Source: Fulvivirga imtechensis AK7 | GTDB taxonomy: Bacteria > Bacteroidota > Bacteroidia > Cytophagales > Cyclobacteriaceae | Reading direction: 5' to 3' | Assembly: GCF_000331535.1 (NCBI RefSeq) | Contig: NZ_AMZN01000095.1 | Span: 1 to 64,000 of the forward strand | Length of the DNA stretch: 64,000 bases | Shown: one piece after another, positions 1 through 9,006 of the stretch | How positions within the stretch are numbered: position 1 is the first letter of the stretch | Layout: each line of letters starts with the position of its first letter | Notes under the pieces: model-generated | Told to the model about the DNA's origin: nothing | The model's database searches: none | What the model saw: only the letters and a program-made list of their open reading frames with translations | Made by a program: the position numbers and the translations under genes

Positions 1-44
1 TGGAAACAGGAAACTCTAAACTATAAACTGGAAACAGGAAACTC
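1..44. repeat. Short direct repeat, 28-bp period
   Basis: The 16-mer TGGAAACAGGAAACTC occurs at 1-16 and again at 29-44. This is simple intergenic repetition just beyond the 3' end of rlmN. It may continue outside the window, so its full length is unknown. Confidence 0.6.
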
Positions 45-49
45 AATAG

Positions 50-1096
50 CTAACCCTTATTAGCCAACTGGCCGCAGGCTGCGTCAATGTCTTTGCCCCG
101 GCTTCTTCTTACTTTCACTACTATGTCGGCTGCTTCAAGTTTTTGTATGTACATATTCAGCGCATCTTCTGAGGCTTGCTGGAATTCACCCTCGTCAATA
201 GGATTGTATTCGATGAGATTAACTTTTGAAGGAATGATTTTGCAGAATTTTACAAGCGCATCAGCATCTCTTTCTTTGTCATTTACGCCTCTCCATACTA
301 CGTATTCATAGGTGACTTTGCTTTTTGTTTTGTGGTACCAGTATTTTAATGCATCAGCAAGATCTTCCAACGGATTCTTTTCATTGATGGGCATTACCTT
401 TGAGCGCGTTTCATTAATGCCGGAGTGTAAGGACACGGCCAGATTGAATTTCACCTCATCGTCAGCTAGCTTTTTGATCATCTTGGGAATGCCTACAGTA
501 GAAAGTGTGATCCTTTTGGGTGACATGCCCAACCCTTCGGGTTTGGTTATTTTTTCAATGGCTTCGATGACATTGCCATAGTTAAGAAGTGGCTCACCCA
601 TACCCATAAACACGATATTGGTCAAGGGGCGGCTGAAGAATTGCTCACTCTGCTCTTTGATAGCTACTACCTGATCATAGATCTCATCAGGGTTGAGGTT
701 ACGCATGCGTTTAAGCCTGGCGGTAGCGCAGAAATTGCAATCGAGGCTGCAGCCCACCTGAGAGGAAATGCAGGCGGTTATTCTTTTGTCAGTAGGTATC
801 AGCACGGATTCTACTATCATGCCATCAAATAGCTTAACGGCATTTTTTATAGTGCCATCATTACTGCGCTGCATTTGGTCAACGGCAATGTGGTTGATGG
901 TAAACTCCTGCTTGAGTTTTTCCCTGGTATCCAGCGAGATATTTGTCATCTGGTCAAAATCTTTGGCAGACTTTTTCCAAAGCCACTCATATACCTGTTT
1001 TGCCCGGAATGACTTATCACCGATCTTTACAAAATAATCTGTGAGCTGGTCCAGGCTTAGCTGCCGAATATCTCTTTTTTCCACTTGTTCGATCAT
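50..1096 (-). CDS. rlmN: 23S rRNA (adenine-2503-C2) / tRNA A37 methyltransferase RlmN
   Basis: Radical-SAM enzyme that methylates C2 of A2503 in 23S rRNA and of A37 in some tRNAs, in the cytoplasm. The 348 residues match the family length. The radical-SAM cysteines form CxxxCxxC at residues 116-123 (CSLDCNFC), followed by ATARLKRMRNL. The GEPLLNY segment (about residues 167-173) is the SAM-binding GGEP-like motif, and the C-terminal Cys in DAACGQL (about 341) is the methyl-carrying cysteine that defines RlmN/Cfr. RlmN is favoured over Cfr because of the housekeeping context and the conserved N-terminal helical domain. The next gene on the same strand, a thioesterase, lies about 30 bp upstream. 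Confidence 0.96.
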   Translation of the reverse strand: MIEQVEKRDIRQLSLDQLTDYFVKIGDKSFRAKQVYEWLWKKSAKDFDQMTNISLDTREKLKQEFTINHIAVDQMQRSNDGTIKNAVKLFDGMIVESVLIPTDKRITACISSQVGCSLDCNFCATARLKRMRNLNPDEIYDQVVAIKEQSEQFFSRPLTNIVFMGMGEPLLNYGNVIEAIEKITKPEGLGMSPKRITLSTVGIPKMIKKLADDEVKFNLAVSLHSGINETRSKVMPINEKNPLEDLADALKYWYHKTKSKVTYEYVVWRGVNDKERDADALVKFCKIIPSKVNLIEYNPIDEGEFQQASEDALNMYIQKLEAADIVVKVRRSRGKDIDAACGQLANKG

Positions 1097-1129
1097 ATCT
1101 GCAAAGATATATAAATCACAACGGATAGT

Positions 1130-1570
1130 TTAAAGTTCCTGGTCACGGAGTGCGGTTAATAGACGTTCCGGAATGTTGGCTATTTTCCTTTCCTTATAAT
1201 CCATACATACAATACCTGTTTTGCCCCGGGCTACTTCCTTGCCGGATTCTTCCCTTGTAATTTTATAGTACATGTCAAATCCGTACTTGCTAAAGTCATC
1301 CGTAGAGATCTCGATGTTCAGCCGGTCAGCATAGAAGGACTCCGCCTTATATACAACGGCTGCATCTGCGATGATAATGCCAATATCATTTTCGAGATTT
1401 AATTCATCTTTAAATCCCAGATGCCTTAGGAATTGCATACGCCCCTCATGAATGATAGTGAGTATACTATCATTGCCCACATGGTTGCCGTAGTTAAGGT
1501 CGCTTATTCTAACAGTGACAGTGGTTTGGAATTGCACATGGGCTGGGAGATCGATCTTAATTCTTGCCAT
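1130..1570 (-). CDS. Acyl-CoA thioesterase, hotdog fold (4HBT/YbgC-like)
   Basis: Predicted cytoplasmic single-hotdog thioester hydrolase of 146 residues. The N-terminal strand (FQTTVTVRISDLNYGNHVGND) carries the Asp-Asn-Gly-His segment that begins the 4HBT helix and catalytic region, followed by the long helix SILTIIHEGRMQFLRHLG. The frame opens 28 codons further upstream (to 1654), but those residues are not family-like, so the start MARIKIDLP at 1570 is preferred. It probably follows rlmN in transcription order on the minus strand. The acyl substrate cannot be read from sequence; housekeeping acyl-CoA or phenylacetyl-CoA turnover would be typical of the family. Confidence 0.85.
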   Translation of the reverse strand: MARIKIDLPAHVQFQTTVTVRISDLNYGNHVGNDSILTIIHEGRMQFLRHLGFKDELNLENDIGIIIADAAVVYKAESFYADRLNIEISTDDFSKYGFDMYYKITREESGKEVARGKTGIVCMDYKERKIANIPERLLTALRDQEL

Positions 1571-1748
1571 AAATGTTTTGATGGATAAAGTTAAACTTTG
1601 AGAACCATTCTCCACAGTGTGTTGAGAAGTAAAATGCTCTTTTGGTTCCCACAAGTGCCCGTATCAGTATTTTTTCTCAGGGAATGATCCTTGTATTTAT
1701 ATCAAAATGTATCTGGGATAAAGCATGTTGAAATAAAGCAAATGTACT

Positions 1749-3860
1749 ATGAAACCAAATAACTATATAGTGCTTGTAACAAAACGTCAAGGTCAAGCTC
1801 GTCTTCGCGAAGCCTCTTTGGCGGAGCAAGGGCTTGCGCCTGCGCACCTAAGTGCTATGACACTTAGGTGCAAAGTGCTCAAAAAGCGGAGCGTACTTGG
1901 GTTCGAGGGCATTTTTGGGATAAGCGTACGGCAGGCATTGACGTTTTCTTACAGATACTATATAGCAACTTTATTGGCGGTGCTTCTGCTACCTTTAATG
2001 GCGCCCGCTCAGGACCCTCATGCGGAGGTTAGTCCGAAGCCTCTGGAAGTACAGGGCGATAGCGTTCGATTTACGGTTACGATCACCATGCCCAAAGACC
2101 GGGTATTTAAGCATGATGGCAAATATATCATTCGGCCTGAACTTGGCGATATTCAGTTTGCACCTATAGAAATTCCCTCTTCACAACTTAGTGATGCTCC
2201 TGGAAACGGATTCACTATAGAGGTGACTGCCAGTGCCCTGTTCGATGAAGATATGATCGGCAATGATCTGGAGATAGTGCATAAATACAGCTACAAAGAT
2301 GGTAGAAAGGGAAAAGAATTTAATGACATGGACGGTCTGGCGGAATGCTGTATCACCACAGGTACGTTATTTTCGATTAAAGGGCAGTATGAGCTAAAGC
2401 AGTTTGATTATACACCGGCATTGTCAGCCCCTTTAAAAGTGGTAGCTCAAATTGACTTTCCCGTTGATATTGCCACTTTTCCGGTAAACGAACACCAGGG
2501 CAAGGTGGTAGTAATAGGAAATTATCTCAAGGCACATCCGGAAGCCACAATAACTATTCGTGGTTTCGCATCACCTGAAGGACCGGTGGAACGTAACCGG
2601 GAATTATCTATAGAAAGGACCGAGGTGGCCAAAGAATGGCTTACCAGAGCATTGAAGAAAGAGGGATACGGTAAATATTTAAGCAATACCAATATTAACG
2701 TAGAAACTACCGCTGAGGATTGGTTCGGTTTTGTGCAAGGGGTAAGGAATTCCGGTTTGGAACAGGAAAAGAAAACCAGGATACTGCATGCGGTTTCAGC
2801 AAGAGAATCTTTAGAGAAATTAGAAGATGATCTTAATAAGATCGTAGGTGATCCCGAAGTAGTAGAAGAGTATATGCGTCCTTTGCGAAGAGCGACTATT
2901 ATTGCCTCTGCTGAAAACGCATTCAGAGAGGGTTATATGGTTGAGCAGATTGACTCCGTCAACACCATGGTGAAAAAAGGTGATATGCCTGTATCAGCGC
3001 TTCAGGATGCCTTTACCCAGGAAGAATACCTGCAGGCTTATGTGAGGAATGATGCCGAGACGGGAAGACTGACATTGCTGACTGCCTACACAAAAGTTTA
3101 TCCGTCAGACATGCGGGTATATAGCGATCTGGGCGCTCTTACGGCTGTTGATCTGGATAAAATAGACGTGGTAGGGGGCGATGATGCAATAGTAGGGGTC
3201 GGCTTCAGCAGAGACCTGGTGGATATAGATGGCGAACTTGATCTGAATAATGACAAATTTAAATTTAAATATAAAGCTAAGGAAGAGGACGTAGAAGACC
3301 CTGAGAAACTGAAACTTAAGATCAAGGCTAAGCTGGACGAGACGGAGGGGTATTTCGTGAAAGCATATGAAGCGGAACCTACAGACCCTGTGTTGCTCAA
3401 TAATCTCGGTGCATTTTATATCAGCACCGGCAAATTTGACGAGGCAAAAGAATATCTTGACCAGGCGGCTGAGATTCGCGAGAGTGAAGGGGTGCATTAC
3501 AATCTGGGGGTATACCATGCGCGCATGGGCGATTTTGAATTAGCCCTGAAATATTTTGAGAAAGCCGGAGATGTAGAAGGAATAGAGTACAACCGGGGTA
3601 TCGCACGATTGCTGACTGGCGATGTCGTAGGTGGGCTGGAGGACCTTCAAAAATTTGAACAGGCCAACCCTGAACATGGCATTACTCATTATTTGGTAGC
3701 TGTGGCAGCCGCCAGAGCTAATGATGAGTGGCTGATGCATGAAAATCTGAAAGAGGCTATTGATAAAGAAGCGAGGCTGGCTGATATAGCTGAGGAAGAT
3801 CTTGAATTCAGAATGTATTGGGGTGACGACACCTTTGAAGATATGACAGACGATCATTAA
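1749..3860 (+). CDS. Secreted OmpA-like/TPR envelope protein with an in-frame palindromic element in its signal peptide
   Basis: 703 residues. The OmpA C-terminal-like peptidoglycan-binding region is at about 240-320 (VVVIGNYLKAHPEATI, then RGFASPEGPVERNRELS) and TPR repeats lie at about 535-680, so it is likely a periplasmic or outer-membrane-associated scaffold. The N-terminus is extraordinary. Codons 1-7 read MKPNNYI. Codons 8-72 are a 195-bp insertion made of the dispersed palindromic element (see 1768-1960). Coding then resumes with ATLLAVLLLPLMAPAQ, a signal-peptide core. Deleting the 195 bp joins MKPNNYI to that core and gives a textbook signal peptide. As it stands, export would need the internal hydrophobic segment or re-initiation, for example at TTG 1938. 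The frame is open throughout, so the gene is not obviously dead. Confidence 0.85.
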   Translation: MKPNNYIVLVTKRQGQARLREASLAEQGLAPAHLSAMTLRCKVLKKRSVLGFEGIFGISVRQALTFSYRYYIATLLAVLLLPLMAPAQDPHAEVSPKPLEVQGDSVRFTVTITMPKDRVFKHDGKYIIRPELGDIQFAPIEIPSSQLSDAPGNGFTIEVTASALFDEDMIGNDLEIVHKYSYKDGRKGKEFNDMDGLAECCITTGTLFSIKGQYELKQFDYTPALSAPLKVVAQIDFPVDIATFPVNEHQGKVVVIGNYLKAHPEATITIRGFASPEGPVERNRELSIERTEVAKEWLTRALKKEGYGKYLSNTNINVETTAEDWFGFVQGVRNSGLEQEKKTRILHAVSARESLEKLEDDLNKIVGDPEVVEEYMRPLRRATIIASAENAFREGYMVEQIDSVNTMVKKGDMPVSALQDAFTQEEYLQAYVRNDAETGRLTLLTAYTKVYPSDMRVYSDLGALTAVDLDKIDVVGGDDAIVGVGFSRDLVDIDGELDLNNDKFKFKYKAKEEDVEDPEKLKLKIKAKLDETEGYFVKAYEAEPTDPVLLNNLGAFYISTGKFDEAKEYLDQAAEIRESEGVHYNLGVYHARMGDFELALKYFEKAGDVEGIEYNRGIARLLTGDVVGGLEDLQKFEQANPEHGITHYLVAVAAARANDEWLMHENLKEAIDKEARLADIAEEDLEFRMYWGDDTFEDMTDDH
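1768..1960 (+). repeat. Palindromic element copy A (long form), inside a coding sequence
   Basis: This copy starts TAGTGCTTGTAA and ends TTACAGATACTA, close to the family inverted ends. Inside are CACCTAAGTG...CACTTAGGTG (perfect 10-bp stem) and the family core AAAAAGCGGAGCGTAC...GCATTTTTGGGA. It carries the long-form module also present in copy C (GGGCTTGCGCCTGCGCAC). The 9-mer ACTATATAG flanks it as a direct repeat at 1762-1770 and 1957-1965, exactly 195 bp apart, so the insertion adds 65 codons with no frameshift and no stop codon. Confidence 0.85.
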
Positions 3861-3865
3861 TTAAT

Positions 3866-4012
3866 TAGTGTTTGTAAGAAAACTCTAAGTGGCTTTCAGA
3901 AAACGCCAGTGTCAAGGCTTGTGAAGTTCCAAAAAGCGGAGCGTACTGAGGTACGAGAGCATTTTTGGAACGAGTGTAACGCGGACATTGACGTTTTATG
4001 AAAGCCACTAAG
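3866..4012 (+). repeat. Palindromic element copy B
   Basis: Starts TAGTGTTTGTAAGAAAACTC. An inner inverted repeat pairs AAGTGGCTTTCAGAAAACG on the left with CGTTTTATGAAAGCCACTT-like sequence on the right. The core CCAAAAAGCGGAGCGTACTG...GAGCATTTTTGG matches copies A and D. It lies between convergent genes (OmpA/TPR and TPR protein) and may serve as a bidirectional terminator. The outermost right end seen in other copies is missing. Confidence 0.8.
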
Positions 4013-4030
4013 TATCGAACTCACGTTAAA

Positions 4031-5323
4031 CTATTCTTTTCGTCTTCTGATGGTGGTGCTTTTATTGATCCAGCAACCTATGGATATGGTTTTTCCTTCT
4101 TCCTTATTTTCAGTAAAGATATCGCTCATAGTGGGAAATTGTCCGGCAGCGTTGTTCATCGCCTCCTGATCACCTGACTTTTGATACATATCGTAGGCCA
4201 GCCAGTAAATTGCCCGGTCACTCACCATACTTTTTTCTTCTTTGCAGTCATTAAAACTGTTGAAATAGAGGTCGCCTATAAGCTTGTAAGCCTTTTTGAA
4301 TTCAGGGTCAGTCTGCAAGGCCTTTTCAGCATAATTCCGCGCCTCCGGTTTATTATTCTGACTCATCCTGGCAGCGATATCGTAGTAAACCTGTGCTTTT
4401 TTTGATTTGTCATTGGTGGCATTGATCGCCTCATTAAAATATTTGATGGCCTCAGTCATATTTCCCTTCTCAGCTTCTTTAATGGCTAAGAATCGGAGCA
4501 ATGCATAATCCGGATTTTCCTTAATGAGTAACTTAACTGCATCGGTAAAAAAAGTACGGCCGGTACAGCTTTGAGACAAAGACAAAGACACTATTCTTTT
4601 TGCCATACTAGGGTCTTTCTGCATGCGCGGGGCCAGTTCTTTTTGTATAAAATCACAATCAATAGGTACAATCTCCAGCAATATTTTGGTGGCAATGCCC
4701 CTTATCTTCTCGTAAGTTTCACCGTTGCCACCTTGTTGCTCCTTTTGATCAATTGCGTCCAACACCCTGTAGTATCTGCTGAGTATCTCATCTGTGCCCA
4801 GGGGCTTAACTTCATTGTATTTTCTTGTTACATCCATATAAGTGGCCAGGTTATTCACTCCTACATCTTTGCCATTGAGTTCATAGGTTCTTTCGAATAT
4901 CCTGAAAAGGTCTTCGGTCTTTTCAGGACGTGTCCGGTAGTATTTATATGCTGTAGAGGCTTTTCTGTCGATCAGACTCTTCTCGTTGTCATAGTACTTC
5001 ATGCGTAGGTCATACAGCACAAGTACGGAATCCTGATGTAACTGAGCGTTGGGATTTTCCTCATCGTCTGCAAACTGTTGATAGACCTTAATGCCATTGA
5101 TATAGATGCTCTCATGTAGTTCAGGAGTATTTTTAAGTAGCCATGCCAGATGTTTTTTTGCAGCTTTATAATTGTCAAATCTCATCTGATCAGATAGTTG
5201 CGCATATTCTGATTGTGCTCGGTTGCTAAGCCCTTCATCGGCTGGTAAATTCAGTTGCGCGTATAAACTGGAGCTGCTAAGTAGCAGGCAAAGACCGGTG
5301 CATAACTGTGTAAGCTTTTTCAT
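4031..5323 (-). CDS. Exported tetratricopeptide-repeat protein
   Basis: 430 residues with a clear signal peptide (MKKLTQLCTGLCLLLSSSSL then YAQ). A helical solenoid follows. The best TPR-like units are at about 280-375 (AIKEAEKGNMTEAIKYFNEA; YYDIAARMSQNNKPEARNYA; ALQTDPEFKKAYKLIGDLYF). It is probably periplasmic. Many Bacteroidota encode such proteins beside OmpA-like scaffolds, and this one is convergent with the OmpA/TPR gene. No catalytic motif is visible. The C-terminus is basic (TTIRRRKE). The partner is unknown. Confidence 0.8.
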   Translation of the reverse strand: MKKLTQLCTGLCLLLSSSSLYAQLNLPADEGLSNRAQSEYAQLSDQMRFDNYKAAKKHLAWLLKNTPELHESIYINGIKVYQQFADDEENPNAQLHQDSVLVLYDLRMKYYDNEKSLIDRKASTAYKYYRTRPEKTEDLFRIFERTYELNGKDVGVNNLATYMDVTRKYNEVKPLGTDEILSRYYRVLDAIDQKEQQGGNGETYEKIRGIATKILLEIVPIDCDFIQKELAPRMQKDPSMAKRIVSLSLSQSCTGRTFFTDAVKLLIKENPDYALLRFLAIKEAEKGNMTEAIKYFNEAINATNDKSKKAQVYYDIAARMSQNNKPEARNYAEKALQTDPEFKKAYKLIGDLYFNSFNDCKEEKSMVSDRAIYWLAYDMYQKSGDQEAMNNAAGQFPTMSDIFTENKEEGKTISIGCWINKSTTIRRRKE

Positions 5324-5464
5324 GACAATAAGTAGTTAGGCCTGACATAATGACACTAAAATAGTATTTTTTCGCTATTATCCTGTCATATTTTCTTCTT
5401 TTCTTTCATTTTCTCAACTGGCGGATTATTTGATCATACCAGGAAAAAGGAAATTTAACAGATT

Positions 5465-8071
5465 ATGAATTTCGATAAATATACAATTAAATCACAGGAA
5501 ATGCTTCAGAAAGCTGCCGAGATAGCTGGCGCTAACCAGCAGCAGGCTATAGAACCCGGTCATCTGATGAAAGCCATTCTGACATCTGATGAAAATGTAA
5601 TTTCTTTTCTTACAAAGAAATTGAATGTCAACAAGCAGCATTTGGACGGCAAAATGGATGAGATCATTAAAAGCTATCCGAAGGTGAGTGGGCAGCAGCC
5701 ATATCTATCCAACGATTCCGCAGCAGCATTACAGCGCGCTGAAAAGGAATTAAAGGAGTTTAAAGACGAGTTTATTGCCGTTGAACACATAATACTGGGA
5801 TTACTCGAAGGAAAGGACAAAGTTGCATCATTGCTAAAAGATGTGGGCTTTGAGCGTAAGACGTTGATAGCGGGAATTAAAGAATTGAGAGGAGGTAGCA
5901 AAGTGACAGACCAAAATGCAGAATCAAAGTATCGCTCGTTAGAAAGATATTCCATCAATCTGAATGAGCAGGCCAAAGCAGGTAAGATAGACCCTGTAAT
6001 AGGCCGTGATGATGAGATCAGACGCGTATTACAGATCTTATCGAGAAGAACAAAGAACAACCCTATTTTGCTGGGTGAGCCTGGTGTGGGCAAAACGGCA
6101 ATAGTGGAAGGTATGGCCCAGCGAATTGTAGATGGTGATGTGCCTGAAAATCTAAAGGACAAGATCATTATCTCATTGGACATGGGCTTACTGGTAGCCG
6201 GGGCCAAATATAAAGGTGAATTTGAAGAGCGATTGAAAGCGGTTATCAAAGAAGTAACAGATTCTGAAGGACAGATCATTTTGTTTATTGACGAGATACA
6301 TACGCTGATAGGCGCTGGTGGAGGTGAAGGCGCTATGGATGCCGCGAACCTCCTGAAGCCGGCATTGGCAAGAGGTGAGCTGCATGCTATTGGCGCTACC
6401 ACGTTGAAAGAATACCAGAAGTATGTGGAGAAGGATAAAGCGCTTGAAAGGCGTTTTCAGGCGGTAACCGTAGATGAACCATCTCCCCAGGATGCAATTT
6501 CCATACTAAGAGGTATCAAAGAGAAATATGAGTTGCACCATGGGGTGCGTATTAAAGATGATGCCGTAATATCTGCTGTTGAGTTATCTCACAGGTATAT
6601 CTCTGACAGATTTCTGCCAGATAAGGCTATTGACCTGATGGATGAAGCTGCTTCTAAGCTGAGGCTGGAGATGGACTCTATGCCGGAAGAGCTGGATGAG
6701 CTGAACCGTAGGATCATGCAGTTGGAGATCGAGCGTGAGGCTATCCGCAGAGAGAAGGATAAGGAAAAAGAAAGGTTGCTGACCAAAGATATTGCCGACC
6801 TGGCCGGGAAAAGGAATGATCTGAAAGCGAAATGGGAGAACGAAAAAGCTATCATTCAGAACATTAGACAGGAAAAAGAAAACATCGACAGGCTAAAATT
6901 CGAGGCCGAACAGGCGGAAAAAGCCGGTGAGTTTGGCAAGGTGGCCGAGATACGATACGGTAAACTGGTAGAGGCGGAAAGGCACCTGGAGGAGTATCAG
7001 AAAAAAACTTCTGAAATGAAGGAAGAAAGTTTAATGAAAGAAGAAGTTGACAGTGAGGATATTGCCGAGGTAGTGGCGAGGTGGACTGGAATTCCTGTAT
7101 CAAAAATGTTGCAAAGTGACCGGGAAAAACTGTTATCTTTAGAGCAGGAATTAGGCAAACGCGTAGCAGGGCAGGAGGAAGCCATAAAAGCTTTGTCCGA
7201 TGCTGTACGCAGAAGCAGAGCGGGGCTACAGGATCCTAAGCGGCCGATTGGCTCCTTTATCTTCCTGGGAACCACCGGTGTAGGTAAAACGGAGCTCTCA
7301 AAAGCTTTAGCAGAATACCTTTTCAATGACGAAAACGCCATGGTGAGGATAGATATGTCCGAATACCAGGAGAGGCATTCTGTGAGCAGGCTGGTAGGAG
7401 CGCCTCCCGGATATGTGGGCTACGATGAAGGTGGCCAGCTAACCGAAGCAGTGAGAAGGAAGCCTTATTCCGTAGTACTGCTGGATGAGATAGAAAAAGC
7501 GCATCCTGATGTGTTCAACATTCTCCTGCAGGTGTTGGACGATGGGAGACTGACTGATAATAAGGGTCGTGTGGCTAATTTTAAAAATACTATTATAATT
7601 ATGACCACAAATATTGGTTCTTCGATAATTCAGGATAATTTTGCAGCCTTAAATGACGAGAACGTAGAAGACGTGATCGAAAAAACGAAGGTGGAAGTGT
7701 TTGAACTATTGAAGAGGTCTGTCAGACCAGAGTTTTTAAACCGTGTAGACGAAACAATTATGTTCAGGCCGCTTTCCAAGCAGGATGTCAGAAAGATAGT
7801 GGATATCCAGTTTAAGCAGATACAAAAGCGGTTAGATGAAGCTGGTGTGAAGCTTGAAATATCAGATAAGGCGTTGAATTATATAGCTAAAACAGGTTTT
7901 GATCCTCAATTTGGAGCCAGGCCATTGAAGCGGGTATTTCAGCGGGAAATATTGAATGAACTTTCAAAAGAAATATTGTCCGGTAAGGTCAATAAAGACG
8001 CCCTTGTGGCCGTTGATCTTAATGAGAGTGGTCAAATAGAATTTATGAATCTTGACGAAGTTCAAATTTAG
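5465..8071 (+). CDS. clpB: ATP-dependent disaggregase ClpB
   Basis: 868 residues, the normal ClpB length. A Clp N-domain (about 1-150) precedes AAA+ module 1, with Walker A GEPGVGKT at 204-211 and Walker B LFIDEIHT near 275. A long middle coiled coil (about 405-530) separates ClpB from ClpA/C. AAA+ module 2 has Walker A GTTGVGKT near 605 and Walker [12 protein letters not shown] near 678, and a C-terminal oligomerisation domain follows. ClpB pulls polypeptides out of aggregates together with DnaK. It appears monocistronic, starts at ATG 5465 and ends before a GC-rich terminator at 8106. No heat-shock operator was recognised upstream. Confidence 0.98.
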   Translation: MNFDKYTIKSQEMLQKAAEIAGANQQQAIEPGHLMKAILTSDENVISFLTKKLNVNKQHLDGKMDEIIKSYPKVSGQQPYLSNDSAAALQRAEKELKEFKDEFIAVEHIILGLLEGKDKVASLLKDVGFERKTLIAGIKELRGGSKVTDQNAESKYRSLERYSINLNEQAKAGKIDPVIGRDDEIRRVLQILSRRTKNNPILLGEPGVGKTAIVEGMAQRIVDGDVPENLKDKIIISLDMGLLVAGAKYKGEFEERLKAVIKEVTDSEGQIILFIDEIHTLIGAGGGEGAMDAANLLKPALARGELHAIGATTLKEYQKYVEKDKALERRFQAVTVDEPSPQDAISILRGIKEKYELHHGVRIKDDAVISAVELSHRYISDRFLPDKAIDLMDEAASKLRLEMDSMPEELDELNRRIMQLEIEREAIRREKDKEKERLLTKDIADLAGKRNDLKAKWENEKAIIQNIRQEKENIDRLKFEAEQAEKAGEFGKVAEIRYGKLVEAERHLEEYQKKTSEMKEESLMKEEVDSEDIAEVVARWTGIPVSKMLQSDREKLLSLEQELGKRVAGQEEAIKALSDAVRRSRAGLQDPKRPIGSFIFLGTTGVGKTELSKALAEYLFNDENAMVRIDMSEYQERHSVSRLVGAPPGYVGYDEGGQLTEAVRRKPYSVVLLDEIEKAHPDVFNILLQVLDDGRLTDNKGRVANFKNTIIIMTTNIGSSIIQDNFAALNDENVEDVIEKTKVEVFELLKRSVRPEFLNRVDETIMFRPLSKQDVRKIVDIQFKQIQKRLDEAGVKLEISDKALNYIAKTGFDPQFGARPLKRVFQREILNELSKEILSGKVNKDALVAVDLNESGQIEFMNLDEVQI

Positions 8072-8105
8072 GTACGTGAAGTTGGTATTTGGGTTTAGGT
8101 TGAAA

Positions 8106-8138
8106 AGTCCCGGGGTGGTTCCCGGGGCTGTTTCTTTT
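8106..8138 (+). terminator. clpB terminator
   Basis: AGTCCCGGG (8106-8114) pairs with CCCGGGGCT (8121-8129), allowing one G-T wobble, and is followed by a T-rich run. It sits 35 bp after the clpB stop. Confidence 0.8.
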
Positions 8139-8321
8139 TCGTCATGCCTGACGCAGCAGAGCGGAGATCAGAAATTGCCCTGATCTGTGATGCCGCATAA
8201 AATCAGGCTTCTGCCTCAGTTCGGGAAATTTCTGGATATTTTCTCTGTTCCTCTCCGAAAATTTGCTTAGGCTGACAAGGATGAGTACTTCCAGCTTCGG
8301 GTTTTCAGGCTTTCTCCGCTT

Positions 8322-8822
8322 TTAAGAAGGTCTGTCTATTCCTTCTATCTTACCTTTGAAAATGCCGTTAAGATTTTCCCCGTTGTTAAGCTTCAACTGA
8401 TATTCGATGATGTGCCGTTCTCCCCATTTCGACACCTTTATAGCGCCCGCAGTCACATAGAATGCCTCCTTAGCATTAGTTTGATCAATGAAGATCTTGC
8501 CCTTTGAAAATGTAAACGGCTGATTACTTGAACTGCTAAAGTGATATACTCCGGGAGTAATGCCTTTAATACTGTTGCTGTTGATGTTGAAATTGATGTA
8601 ATTTAACGAGTAGGCATCTGCATTGGAGCTGGTTGAGCCCATATATACGTCATATCCGGTCGAAACTCCTTCCGGTTTTTCGAATTTATCAGCATATGCA
8701 TGCTGCACCGCATGAATTTTACCCTTATAGTTAAAGGCATTGGAAAGTCGCGGACGTGTGTGAAAGGCAAATATCCCTGCTACCAGACACGCCAAAAACA
8801 ATATTTTTATATAACTCCTCAT
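8322..8822 (-). CDS. Small exported protein, unknown function
   Basis: 166 residues with an N-terminal hydrophobic signal (SYIKILFLACLVAGIFAF). The mature part is rich in beta structure and Asn/Ser (YDVYMGSTSSNADAYSLNYI; INSNSIKGITPGVYHFSSSS), resembling the small beta-sandwich lipid- or surface-associated proteins common in Cytophagales. I do not recognise a named family. There is no lipobox Cys after the signal. It is isolated between clpB and the ion-channel operon. Confidence 0.75.
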   Translation of the reverse strand: MRSYIKILFLACLVAGIFAFHTRPRLSNAFNYKGKIHAVQHAYADKFEKPEGVSTGYDVYMGSTSSNADAYSLNYINFNINSNSIKGITPGVYHFSSSSNQPFTFSKGKIFIDQTNAKEAFYVTAGAIKVSKWGERHIIEYQLKLNNGENLNGIFKGKIEGIDRPS

Positions 8823-8929
8823 AACAACTACTCCTTTTGGTTCTAACTACAATATCGTTATAAGGAGCGGAATTTGTTTCAGGGAATTCACCTACTTTTA
8901 GGTAAGGGAAACGCGTATTTTTGCAGTTC

Positions 8930-9005
8930 GCAATTTGCAGTTTTCAGTTTCTCAGTTTCCAGTAGCCAGGGTCAATCTGCAGCGACCAGCCACCAGGGAC
9001 TAGCC
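8930..9005. repeat. Degenerate CAGTTTCCAG/CCAGTAGCC low-complexity repeats
   Basis: A run of short imperfect repeats (GCAGTTTTCAGTTTC, TCAGTTTCCAGTAGCCAG, CGACCAGCCACCAGGGACTA) between the small exported protein and the K+ channel gene, similar in style to the start of the window. They are probably replication-slippage or REP-like debris. No coding potential is seen. Confidence 0.45.
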
Positions 9006-9006
9006 A

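Noticed and set aside
8142-8321. 59-codon minus-strand frame directly after the stop of the 166-residue protein, in the same frame (KRRKPENPKLEVLILV...)
   Set aside because: Could be read-through or a decayed extension, but 180 bp of open frame is not rare and nothing family-like is seen.
8880-8905. TTACCT-like sequence (minus strand) upstream of the small exported protein
   Set aside because: It forms an inverted repeat ACCTA-CTTT-TAGGT; the second direct half-site and -7 box are not at the distances of the other four sites.
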